DNA from: JACCZZ01 sp044227805
Lineage (GTDB): Bacteria; Bacteroidota; Bacteroidia; Chitinophagales; UBA10324
DNA length: 64,000 nt
Assembly (NCBI GenBank): GCA_044227805.1
Contig: JBGAWA010000003.1
Span: forward strand, 1 to 64,000
Direction: 5' to 3'
Position 1 is the stretch's first letter. Every line of letters starts with the position of its first letter. The notes beneath the pieces are model-generated. The model searched no databases. It saw only the letters and a list, made by a program, of their open reading frames with translations, and was not told where the DNA came from. Shown here piece by piece: positions 9,842-19,100 of this stretch. A program made the position numbers and the translations under genes.

Positions 9842-11398
9842 TCAATACAATACAATCAGCTTCTTGCTTTGCGCTTCCGTACCTTTTTGCAAAGTGTAGT
9901 AATAGGTGTTTGTGGAAAGCCCCAGTTTTTTTGCATCAATGATAAATTGATGCCAGCCCATTCTCAGGAATTTGGTTACAAAAATTTTAGCCACTTCTTT
10001 CCCAAACAAATTATAAAGTGTGAGCGAGTAAATTCCCGGCTGTGTGATTTTAACCTCCAGTGTCGTTTGACCGCTAAATGGGTTTGGGTAGTTTTGATAC
10101 AATGTAAAATGTTCCGCTTCTGGCAGAGAGGTTGTTTCTGCCAGTGTAGCAATATCAACCTGTGCTGTCCAGACAGCGGTGGACGTTCCGTCCTGCCGTG
10201 TCCAGATGGGAGCAATTTTTCCATCGTAAGCGCTGATATTGGTATAATCACCGAAAAACACATCGGTGGTAAGTTGAAACGGCTGCTCGCTGATTTTCTG
10301 ATTGGTGAAAGTTGCGCCGCCGTCGGTTGAATATGCCAGGTACACGTCAGTTGTCTGATCAACATAACTGCGACGGTCATAAAAAAGAATATAAATGTAT
10401 CCGGTGACCTGGTCAATATCCATCCATGTCAGAAACTGGTGTTTTGCAAACGCATCATCATTTACTTTGAAGGGTGCGCTCCATGTTGATCCGCCATCCG
10501 TGGATTTCGAGAGCCACACATCGGTGTTGTCAGTACCATTGCGCTGATCGGTCCAGTTTACATAAATGGTACCATGATAGGCGCCGTTACTCAAGTCGGT
10601 TTTTGTTACCGGCAATCCGTTACAGCGTATCATGCCAGGAATAAAATAATCCCATCCACCGGGTTGATCACAGACGACGATGTCATTACTCAACCAGGTG
10701 TCGCCACCATCCAGTGATTTATCAAAATACAGCGTGTCGCGATTGGACCAGCACACATAAATTTCACCATTGGCACCAACAGCAGGCACTGCGCCTTCGG
10801 TGGTGTTATCGCCATCAAGACAATCGCCCGCCCAGCGGCTGATGCGAACGGGTGTGCTCCATGTTGTTGCATGGTCGGTAGATTTTGAAAAGAGTATGAC
10901 AGAACTGTCATTGGGATTGGCGCTGCCATATTGATCAAATTGCGTCCAGGTTACATAAATGGTATTGGAATTCTGATCCACTGTTGCCCAAGCTTTATCC
11001 TGGGCTTTGGATCCATTTAATCCGGTATAGCTTCCTGCGGACCATGAATCGCCCTCGTTGGCAGAACGCTGGCATACGATTCGGTCAATCCAGTTCCCTG
11101 CTGACGGATTTGAAAGGTGGATGAAATAAAAAAATCCTCCTGTATCGGCAAACACACAGGGATCGCCCCACACACCATAGGGAGATTCGAGTGCATCTTT
11201 CTCCCAGGTTAATCCGCCATCCAACGATTGATAAACATAGTTGATATTGGCTCCGGCTATAATGTTATTGGTGTTTTTCGGATTGATGCAAATGCTTGGT
11301 TCTTCAGGGCTTCCGCTATCGTCAATTTTGATATTCTCGAATTGTGCAAGCGTAACGCCTGAATGTAAAAGGAAAAGCAGAATCAATAGCCTGTTCAT
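9842..11398 (-). CDS. Asp-box (sialidase-like propeller) secreted protein with T9SS sorting domain
   Basis: Signal peptide (MNRLLILLFLLHSGVTLAQ) followed by at least six Asp-box motifs of the SxDxGxTW type (YQSLDGGLTWEKD, SKSTDHATTWSTP, KSLDGGDTWL, SKSTDGGSTWSAP, AYSTDGGATF). These mark the blade turns of a sialidase/BNR beta-propeller at about residues 25-430. The last 85 residues are a type A T9SS sorting domain (LYQNYPNPFSGQTTLEV). I do not see the full catalytic Arg triad of sialidases, so the call is an extracellular propeller protein, not a proven glycosidase. 518 residues. Confidence 0.88.
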   Translation of the reverse strand: MNRLLILLFLLHSGVTLAQFENIKIDDSGSPEEPSICINPKNTNNIIAGANINYVYQSLDGGLTWEKDALESPYGVWGDPCVFADTGGFFYFIHLSNPSAGNWIDRIVCQRSANEGDSWSAGSYTGLNGSKAQDKAWATVDQNSNTIYVTWTQFDQYGSANPNDSSVILFSKSTDHATTWSTPVRISRWAGDCLDGDNTTEGAVPAVGANGEIYVCWSNRDTLYFDKSLDGGDTWLSNDIVVCDQPGGWDYFIPGMIRCNGLPVTKTDLSNGAYHGTIYVNWTDQRNGTDNTDVWLSKSTDGGSTWSAPFKVNDDAFAKHQFLTWMDIDQVTGYIYILFYDRRSYVDQTTDVYLAYSTDGGATFTNQKISEQPFQLTTDVFFGDYTNISAYDGKIAPIWTRQDGTSTAVWTAQVDIATLAETTSLPEAEHFTLYQNYPNPFSGQTTLEVKITQPGIYSLTLYNLFGKEVAKIFVTKFLRMGWHQFIIDAKKLGLSTNTYYYTLQKGTEAQSKKLIVLY

Positions 11399-11687
11399 GC
11401 AAAAGAATTTTAATGTTTTACAAGAGAATGAGCAACAGCGCCAATAAGCAGAAAGGCTAAAATACGATGATCGGGAATAGCGGGATCAGTGAATGAAATT
11501 TTGTCAGAGAATTCATTGCGACCTGTTGTTTCGTTCACATTAAGCTGCTCCCGACCGTGGTGCAAGCCGTTTTCTTTGAGTCGCAAGAAGGACGAACAAA
11601 AAAAAATCTGCAAAAAGGAATGGAAAGTTAACTAACAGCTGATCGGTCAATGTCTCGCGCGGCAATAGACAATGCTTTCAGAAATTA

Positions 11688-12941
11688 ATGAGTCAAATTC
11701 AATTCACCTTTCTTATTTTGCCAGAGCAAATTCATTTTGTGTCCATGAATCTTTCGTTGCTCCTCTTATTGCCGCTGCTGACATCGCTTGGGATACTTTT
11801 TTCCAAAACGCCACAGCAAATAAGAATTATTGCATTGGCCGGAGCTACCCTTCAAATCGCGGCGGCGAAAATCCTGCTGTTGATTTATTGGAAGGAAAGG
11901 GCCGCCGGTAATGTGGATCAAATGCTCTTTCAGTCAAACTATACCTGGTTTGCTCCGCTGCATATCAACTTCCATTTGGGTGTTGACGGCATTTCTATCG
12001 CGATGATTTTGCTGACGGCTTTTGTCGTGTTTGCGGGTATCCTTGTTTCGTGGAATGAAGAAACGATGAGCAAAGAGTTTTTTTTCCTGCTTACTGTTCT
12101 CGCGGGGGGAGCATATGGATTTTTTATTTCTCTCGATCTGTTTACCATGTTCTTCTTTCTCGAAGTCGCCGTGATTCCAAAATTTCTGCTGATCGGCATC
12201 TGGGGTAGCGGCAAGAAAGAATACAGCGCCATGAAACTTGCCTTAATGCTCATGGGCGGCTCTGCGTTGGTACTTGTAGGCTTGCTGGGATTATATTATA
12301 ACACGGCGGCAGGAAATGGTTCTTATACTTTCGACCTGCTGCAGATTGCTCAGTTAAATATTCCGATTGAAGCGCAACGCATTTTTTTTCCGTTTGCCTT
12401 TGTGGGCTTTGGCATTTTTACGGCGCTGTTTCCTTTTCATACGTGGGTGCCTGATGGCCACTCATCGGCTCCCACGGCGGCATCCATGTTCCTCGCCGGT
12501 ATTTCCATGAAGCTGGGTGGTTATGGCTGTCTGCGTATGGCCACTTACCTTATGCCACAGGCAGCGCAGGAATATTCGTGGCTCATTGTTTTACTCGCTA
12601 CCATTGCTATCATTTACGGCGCATTCGCGACCATGATGCAGACTGATCTTAAATACATCAACGCATATTCTTCAGTAAGTCATTGCGGCTTTGTATTGCT
12701 GGGTATTGGTATGCTCACGCAAACGGCTATCATTGGCGCTGTCATGCAAATGGTATCTCACGGATTAATGACAGCGCTTTTCTTTGCTGCCATCGGGATG
12801 ATTTATTCCCGGACACACACAAGGATGGTTTCACAGCTCGGTGGGGTGATGAAGATTATGCCATTCATTTCAACAGTATTTGTGCTGGCTGGTTTGTGTT
12901 CGCTCGGCTTGCCGGGCTTCAGTGGTGAGTGGCGGAGATGA
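11688..12941 (+). CDS. nuoM: NADH-quinone oxidoreductase subunit M, 5' intact part of a broken gene
   Basis: Antiporter-like membrane subunit of respiratory complex I. The frame from the ATG at 11688 covers the first 13 or so expected helices: the conserved Glu in FFFLEVAVIPKFLL, FPFHTWVPDGHSSAPTAASM, the lysine in AGISMKLGGYG and LKYINAYSSVSHCG. It stops early at 12941, directly after LGLPGFSG, where intact homologues continue for about 100 residues. The missing part lies in another frame just downstream (12938-13249). nuoN follows, but no nuoL or other complex I gene is seen upstream; the neighbour there is the Asp-box gene. Confidence 0.85.
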   Translation: MSQIQFTFLILPEQIHFVSMNLSLLLLLPLLTSLGILFSKTPQQIRIIALAGATLQIAAAKILLLIYWKERAAGNVDQMLFQSNYTWFAPLHINFHLGVDGISIAMILLTAFVVFAGILVSWNEETMSKEFFFLLTVLAGGAYGFFISLDLFTMFFFLEVAVIPKFLLIGIWGSGKKEYSAMKLALMLMGGSALVLVGLLGLYYNTAAGNGSYTFDLLQIAQLNIPIEAQRIFFPFAFVGFGIFTALFPFHTWVPDGHSSAPTAASMFLAGISMKLGGYGCLRMATYLMPQAAQEYSWLIVLLATIAIIYGAFATMMQTDLKYINAYSSVSHCGFVLLGIGMLTQTAIIGAVMQMVSHGLMTALFFAAIGMIYSRTHTRMVSQLGGVMKIMPFISTVFVLAGLCSLGLPGFSGEWRR

Positions 12942-13249
12942 CGGTATTCATGGGATCCTGGCAAAGGGCAGAAACCTTTTACCGGATCGCAACGGTGCTG
13001 GCATGCGCATCTATCGTTGTAACGGCCGTTTAAATTTTTCGCGCCGTTGGTAAAGAGCTTATGGGGGCGCTGGTAAACAAAAAATAAATGAAAAAAATAT
13101 ATTCGAACTGGAATGAAAAGCTTGCAGCAGTGGTGTTGCTGGCAGGAATTATCATGATTGGTGTTGCGCCGTTCTGGCTGAATGAACTGATTCATCCCGG
13201 AGCGGAAGCGATTATGCAAAGTTTAGGCAGGACCGTGATGTTGAAATAA
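12938..13249 (+). pseudogene. nuoM: Frameshifted 3' remnant of nuoM
   Basis: After a one-base shift near 12926-12932, the frame reads EMTVFMGSWQRAETFYRI, then passes in-frame TAA codons at 13031-13033 and 13085-13087, and continues KKIYSNWNEKLAAVVLLAG ... GVAPFWLNELI to a normal-looking stop at 13247-13249. This is the expected C-terminal part of NuoM (last two helices). Three separate lesions make simple programmed frameshifting unlikely; either the gene is decaying or the assembly has errors here. Confidence 0.75.
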
Positions 13250-13384
13250 CAGGACTGGTGAGCAGTATGATTTCGAGCATAATGAAGGATAATTGAACGG
13301 AATACAAACAACACAGGTTGCCATTCTTTTCGACATTGAATCAGTTTACCATAAGTTGGGAATAGTTCAAACAGTAAATTATTG

Positions 13385-14794
13385 ATGGAGGAGTTTTTTA
13401 TTTTATTGAAGTCAGAGTTGATCGTAGCGGGCATCATCGTCCTCCTGCTCATCATTAAAATTAGCAGTGATGAAATAAAGCCGGAACAGTTGCTCCGGCT
13501 CATTAACCTATTATTACTGCTGAATTTTTTGACAGGCTGCTTTTTCAATTCAGCTGGATCGCTGTTCGGCGATATGTTTATCACCGGTAGCCTGATCGCG
13601 TTTGAAAAGAACCTGCTCAACCTGGGTACGTTGCTTATTTCCCTGCAGTCGTATGACTGGTTGAAGAAACATGAGCACGTCACCGAATTTTACCTGTTGC
13701 TGCTCTCCACCTTGCTTGGTATGTTCTTCATGATTTCAAGCCATAACCTGCTGATGTTTTACCTTGGTTTAGAACTTTCTACCATACCATTGGCCGCGCT
13801 TTCCAATTTCGACCTTGGAAAGAGACGTTCTTCTGAAGCGGCCATGAAGTTTATCATGTCGTCGGCGTTCTCCTCCGGCTTATTATTGTTTGGGATCTCA
13901 CTCTTATATGGCGCAACAGGCTCTCTCGGATTTACAGAGCTGTCTGCCGCATTAACCGGAAGTCCTTTAGAGATTTTAGCATTCATATTATTACTGGCGG
14001 GATTCGGATTTAAGATATCAGCGGTTCCTTTTCACCTTTGGACTGCTGATGTATATGAAGGATCGCCGGTGGCAGTCACTTCCTATCTATCTGTCATCTC
14101 AAAAGGGGCCGTGCTTTTTGTGATGACATCGGTATTGTTCACGGTCTTTAAACCACTGGCAGCGGAATGGTATCACATGTTGTTCCTGCTATCGGTGTTT
14201 ACTATGATTACCGGAAATCTTTTTGCCATCCGTCAAAATAACCTCCGGCGATTCCTCGCTTTTTCCTCTATTGCTCAGGTAGGGTTTATCCTCATCGGCC
14301 TGTCCGGTAGTTCGCAGGAAGCCACAGCATCGGTTATTTATTTTGTGATGATTTACATCTTCTCCAATTTGGGCGCATTTGGTGTTGTAGCGCTAATAGC
14401 TTCGACAACGGGAAAAGAAAATGTAGAGGATTACAAAGGACTTTACCGGTCAAATCCATTGCCGGCACTCGTACTCACCCTTTCCTTATTTTCACTGGCC
14501 GGCATTCCGCCTACTGCTGGATTTTTCGGTAAATTTTTTCTTTTGATGGCCGGCGCGGGAAAAGGAAATTATTGGCTGATTACAATTGCTGCGCTCAACA
14601 TGGTGATTTCACTGTATTACTATCTCCGTATTGTGAGAGCGATGTTCATGGAAACCAGTGAAGCTCCTTTGCAGAAGATAGCAATCGGCTTTCTGCCAAA
14701 GATATCGCTGTTGTTGTGTGTGGCTGGCCTGCTGCTGATTGGATTCACATCCATATTGTATGATTATATTTATGCATTGAGTCCCGGTTATTAA
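13385..14794 (+). CDS. nuoN: NADH-quinone oxidoreductase subunit N
   Basis: Complex I antiporter-like subunit, 470 residues including the first Met, intact. The ATG at 13385 is used; the TTG just before it is not needed. Key features are the helix-5 glutamate in MFYLGLELSTIPLAAL, the lysine in FKISAVPFHLWTADVYEGSP, the second lysine region SVISKGAVLF, the Arg/Lys pair before FLAFSSIAQVGF, and LAGIPPTAGFFGKF. About 14 hydrophobic helices. It follows the damaged nuoM by about 135 bp and precedes a small unknown gene by 12 bp. Confidence 0.95.
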   Translation: MEEFFILLKSELIVAGIIVLLLIIKISSDEIKPEQLLRLINLLLLLNFLTGCFFNSAGSLFGDMFITGSLIAFEKNLLNLGTLLISLQSYDWLKKHEHVTEFYLLLLSTLLGMFFMISSHNLLMFYLGLELSTIPLAALSNFDLGKRRSSEAAMKFIMSSAFSSGLLLFGISLLYGATGSLGFTELSAALTGSPLEILAFILLLAGFGFKISAVPFHLWTADVYEGSPVAVTSYLSVISKGAVLFVMTSVLFTVFKPLAAEWYHMLFLLSVFTMITGNLFAIRQNNLRRFLAFSSIAQVGFILIGLSGSSQEATASVIYFVMIYIFSNLGAFGVVALIASTTGKENVEDYKGLYRSNPLPALVLTLSLFSLAGIPPTAGFFGKFFLLMAGAGKGNYWLITIAALNMVISLYYYLRIVRAMFMETSEAPLQKIAIGFLPKISLLLCVAGLLLIGFTSILYDYIYALSPGY

Positions 14795-14806
14795 ATACAA
14801 CAAGTG

Positions 14807-15229
14807 ATGGCGATCAATAAGAATCATGAGTTTGAAGACCTGGAGGGCGTGAAATGCGCTATCGTGGAAAAAAATGTTACCGCGGTACGAGTTGCATTTT
14901 TAAAAGACCTGCTGTCATATAATGGTTACACGGTGGTGGTGGTGAAATCCCCGCCTCCTAAAGCAACCGTTGTCAAACCTGCAGCAACGGCTGATGCTAA
15001 CCTTCAGGCGGATATCACCGGCGAAGCATTACCACAACAACCGGCGCCTGCCGAAACATTTACCGTCGGCGTCACGGATGTGATGTTTAACGCCACCAAC
15101 GCGGTATTTGGACGATCGCTGAAAACTAAAAACGGGCATATCGTAACACTGGCATATTGGCTGCAACAGGAAGATCAGCCGCATGACGAAGTCCCGTATT
15201 ATGAAAATAAAGCAGGCCAACCTGTTTAA
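14807..15229 (+). CDS. Small conserved-looking protein of unknown function
   Basis: 140 residues from the ATG at 14807 (a GTG one codon earlier overlaps it). The N-terminal part (FEDLEGVKCAIVEKNVT, VAFLKDLLSYNGYTVVVV) looks like a small alpha/beta domain that could bind a ligand. A Pro/Ala-rich linker at about 50-80 leads to a second segment (FTVGVTDVMFNATNAVFGR, GHIVTLAYWLQQ). No signal peptide. It starts 12 bp after nuoN and is probably co-transcribed with it. I do not recognise the family and assign no function. Confidence 0.75.
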   Translation: MAINKNHEFEDLEGVKCAIVEKNVTAVRVAFLKDLLSYNGYTVVVVKSPPPKATVVKPAATADANLQADITGEALPQQPAPAETFTVGVTDVMFNATNAVFGRSLKTKNGHIVTLAYWLQQEDQPHDEVPYYENKAGQPV

Positions 15230-15307
15230 TGCTACCGTGGTATTTCCAAAGTGAACATTCCATCGATAAATAAGGTTAAGAGGTATTATCTTAAAAAGTG
15301 ATTGGAT

Positions 15308-16033
15308 ATGGCATTGGATAAATGGTTCACCGCCGTTGTGACAGGCATCTCGGACGTCACCGAAAACACCAAGCGGTTCTTTTTCAAAGTGCCGGAGCTG
15401 AAGGTCTTTGATTTCACACCCGGACAGTTTATTACGGTTGACCTGCCGATACATCATAAAAAAAATCACCGCTGGCGCAGTTATTCCATCGCGTCCTCAC
15501 CGGATGGCAGCAATAACTTTGAATTGCTGATTGTTCATGCTCCGCACGGTTTGGGTACGAACTACCTATGGAAAGAACTTCGCATTGGTTCTGAAGTACT
15601 GTATAAAGGGCCTTCCGGGAATTTTATTCTCCCCAGGGAGATCAGAGAAGAAATATGCATGATTGCCGCGGGAACCGGCATTGCTCCATTCCGTTCCATG
15701 CTGCTGGACCTCGAAAAATATCCACGGCCGCATAAAAGGATACACTTGCTTTTTGGGTCCCGCTTTCTGAAAGATCTGCTATACCGTGATGAACTGGAAG
15801 CGCTGCAGAAAAAAATCCCAGACTTCGAATATCATATTTCTCTTAGCAGGGAAACAACAGCTTTCAATGGGTATAAAGGATATGTGCATCCGGTGTATGA
15901 GTCATTGTTTGCAGATAAACGGCCTGCACAGTTTTATTTATGCGGATGGAAAAACATGGTTGACGAAGCGCGCCGGCGCATACTTGCCATGGGGTATGAA
16001 GAGAATGCCGTCCGGGCAGAGCTGTATGGATAA
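15308..16033 (+). CDS. Ferredoxin-NADP reductase-like FAD-binding oxidoreductase
   Basis: Flavoprotein of the ferredoxin reductase superfamily, about 241 residues, with no fused ferredoxin domain. The FAD site is RWRSYSIASSP (RxYS) with FTPGQF before it; the NAD(P) site is IAAGTGIAPFRSML; the C-terminal YLCGWKNMVDE motif contacts the nicotinamide. The ATG at 15308 is preferred over a TTG at 15302. It lies in the same direction as nuoN and the small unknown gene, suggesting a redox role, but its electron partner is not evident. Confidence 0.9.
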   Translation: MALDKWFTAVVTGISDVTENTKRFFFKVPELKVFDFTPGQFITVDLPIHHKKNHRWRSYSIASSPDGSNNFELLIVHAPHGLGTNYLWKELRIGSEVLYKGPSGNFILPREIREEICMIAAGTGIAPFRSMLLDLEKYPRPHKRIHLLFGSRFLKDLLYRDELEALQKKIPDFEYHISLSRETTAFNGYKGYVHPVYESLFADKRPAQFYLCGWKNMVDEARRRILAMGYEENAVRAELYG

Positions 16034-16099
16034 GCCATCATTTTGAAATGCCAAGCCGCGCCGTCGCTAAGCGATTCTTTCGAAAGTATCCAGAATAAA

Positions 16100-16132
16100 A
16101 AACCCTCCCGGCCAACATCACCGGGAGGGTTC
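16100..16132 (-). terminator. Terminator between convergent genes
   Basis: Perfect 11-bp stem, AACCCTCCCGG (16101-16111) and CCGGGAGGGTT (16121-16131), with a 9-nt loop. On the minus strand the stem is followed by a T-rich tail (TTTTTTATT), so it best serves the PKD gene ending at 16153; it may also stop plus-strand transcripts. Confidence 0.8.
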
Positions 16133-16152
16133 AGATTATGCAATCATTAAAA

Positions 16153-19100
16153 TTATCGCAACACGATCACCTTCGTTAATCCGCTGCTTCCGGTTCCATT
16201 GAACCGTACAAAGTAGATTCCTTCCGGCAGGTCACTCACTTCCATTTCCAGATCCGTCTCGGTGCCATTCCAGGAAACGCTGACTTGTTTTCTGGCAATA
16301 CCCAACTCATCATACCAGCCGATTATTCCACTTTCCGAATCTGATGATGTCAGATGCAGGGTGACCATGCCACGGGCGGGATTCGGAGTTGCTTTCAGCT
16401 GCACGCTTTCAATCAACGCCTTTTCATCCGATCCATTCGCCGGAGTTCCGAATGCAAGGGCAGGATTCTTCACCTTGAAGGTGAACGTGCAGGTACCGCA
16501 CGACTGACCATTGCAGGTGGCACTGATCACCACACTATAGCTGCCGGTTGTTGTTGGCGTGAATGTAATGGGCAGTGATGTTCCGCTCTGAATGAGCACC
16601 GCGCCTTTGTTTATGGTCCATGTATAAACCGCATTACATGCCGGTCCACCCTGGCAAGTATAACCTCCTCCCACAGTGATAGGAAATCCTAGCTTCGAGT
16701 TATAGGTGGTGCCGCACGACTGATCAATATAGGAAACATTGCTCGTGGTGACGTTGAAGGGTGTCCATGCCCCGCAATTGCAGTTTTCCGTCACATAGAA
16801 GGTCATCGAACAACTGTCACACAGGTTGCCGCCGCAATAGCCATATAACATCAGCGTATAGTTGCCGGCAGTGTTAAAGGTGAAGGAAGGAAGTCCTGTT
16901 CCTGATGAGGGACTTGCACCGGGTAAACTCCAGGTGATCTGTGACTGGCAGACAGCGGGATCACCGTTGCAGCCAAATCCACCGGTGGTGAAAGTATAAG
17001 CTGTTCCGGTAACCACCTGGTCAAATTGAGCCCCGCAATACATCACACTGGTATTCAAAACACCATTCACCACGGCGTCGGCAGTAAATGTTGACCAGTG
17101 TCCACAGGCACAAGGCTCAACCACCACAAAGCTAATGGTGCAGGAGTCACAGATAGTGCCTCCGCATGACGCATACAGCTTAAGTACATACGTACCGGCA
17201 CTGTTCAGAGTAAAGGAAGGTAATCCGGTTCCTGATGATGGTGATGCGCCTGCAATGCTCCAAGTGATATTGGAGGAACAGGTAGCGTCATTGCCGGTAC
17301 AGAAATACATCGGTGTGGTGAAACTGATGGTAACGCCCGGCAGAAGATTATCAAGCGTGGCACCACATTCCACGAGTTGTGTATTCGATGACCCTGCAGG
17401 TACAGGATCAACATGAATTTCAAAAATATCATCCCAATGGCCACAGGCACAAGACTCTTCACAATCTGGTATAGTAAAGCAGACCGTGTCAACGGCATGA
17501 CAACAACAACCGATGCTGTCGAGCAGCGTGATGTGATAGCAGACCACAGAGCCTGCCGGAAGCGCTGTATTGAAGGTGACGGTCTGCGTGTAGCTGCCGC
17601 CTGGCGCAAGCGGCGGATAGTTGAATACGAGCGGGAAGTTATTCAGCATGCCTGTCGGATTCAGATAATCTATCACTGCCTGGCTGATTGGATTCGCACT
17701 GTTGTTGGTGAGCGTGAAGCTGTATTGGTACGTGCCATTACCCAGGCAGATGATGGTATCCTCCACCGTCCCGCATGGATTGAGTGGTTCTGAGATGCAG
17801 TAGAATTTCAGCGTATCTGAACATGCGATACTGTCATCTCCCATTGCATTTGGCGTTAGCCAGTTCAGCACCACGATTTGTGGTGAAGGTGTTCCTGGTG
17901 CAAGGGCCAGACACATGGTGAAAAGTCCTGGCGTATTCCCGGTAGGTATGAAACCGGTATTCGGTTCATATATTACCGTGGAGGCATTGTTCACCGGTGA
18001 ATTCCACGATCCTGTATACGCTCCTCCCAGATAAGTGGAACCGATGGTAGCGCCTACCGTGATGGGTGTCACCTGTATTCCGGAAAAATATCCGCCATTG
18101 TAATTGTTATACAGCGAAACAGTTTTGCAACAGGAAGAATCTTCATCTGTTGAGCTGATGCTGATGTTATCACAAGGCACGCAATCCGGAATAGGAATAC
18201 AGATGGAATCGTAGCAACAGGTATCGCCATAGATCAGAATGGAATGCAGACAGAATTCGTCAGGCACTGGCGTATTGGGCGGCAAACTCAGAATCAGCGG
18301 AGTTGCAGGGAACCATCCGCTTGAGCTGTTTGGTGGAAGATTCAGGAACTGATAATAATAGCTTAATCCATTCACCATAAACGGCGAAGTGAAATTATTT
18401 AACATGATGGAAGCTGACTGTGTTGCATTCAGGTTGTTGACATTGAGCTGGAAGGAATAAGTGCCATCGAGGTTACACCAGATGGTATCTGTCATCGTGT
18501 AACACTGTGCTGAGTCACAGCTTCTTGGTGTGTATTCAAACGACGTGCTGTCCACACAGCCATTGGCAGTGGTGGCAATCAGTTTTATTACATAGGCAAC
18601 TCCGTAATTCGGCATATTGCCCGGATTCAGTCCGAGGTTTTGCAGGTTGCTGACATTCACACCATTTATCTGCCAGTCGTACATTATCATTCCGGGAGGG
18701 CCATGTATCGTGTCTGCCAGCGGGTTGATGCATCCTGAATCGCAACCGATGGGTAACAGGCTCAGGTCAGGTAAAGGAAATATAACCACATTATCATTGG
18801 CGGTGGCCGTGCATCCGCTGCCGGGATCTGTAACAGTTACCGTATAAAGGCCGCTGCTGTAAACATTGATGGTCGTTGTTACCGCACCGGTGCTCCATAA
18901 ATAATTTACAGACGGAGGAAGGCCTGTGGCCGTGAGGGTAACCGCGCTCGGGGCACAAATGCCTCCCGGATTTGAATTGCTGATAGTAACCGTGGGGGAA
19001 GGATTGACGGTGATGGTAATTGATGCATTGGACTGGCACCCTGTTACATCGTCAGTGGCAAGCACATTATAGGTATAGGTTCCAGCAGCCAGGAGACCCG

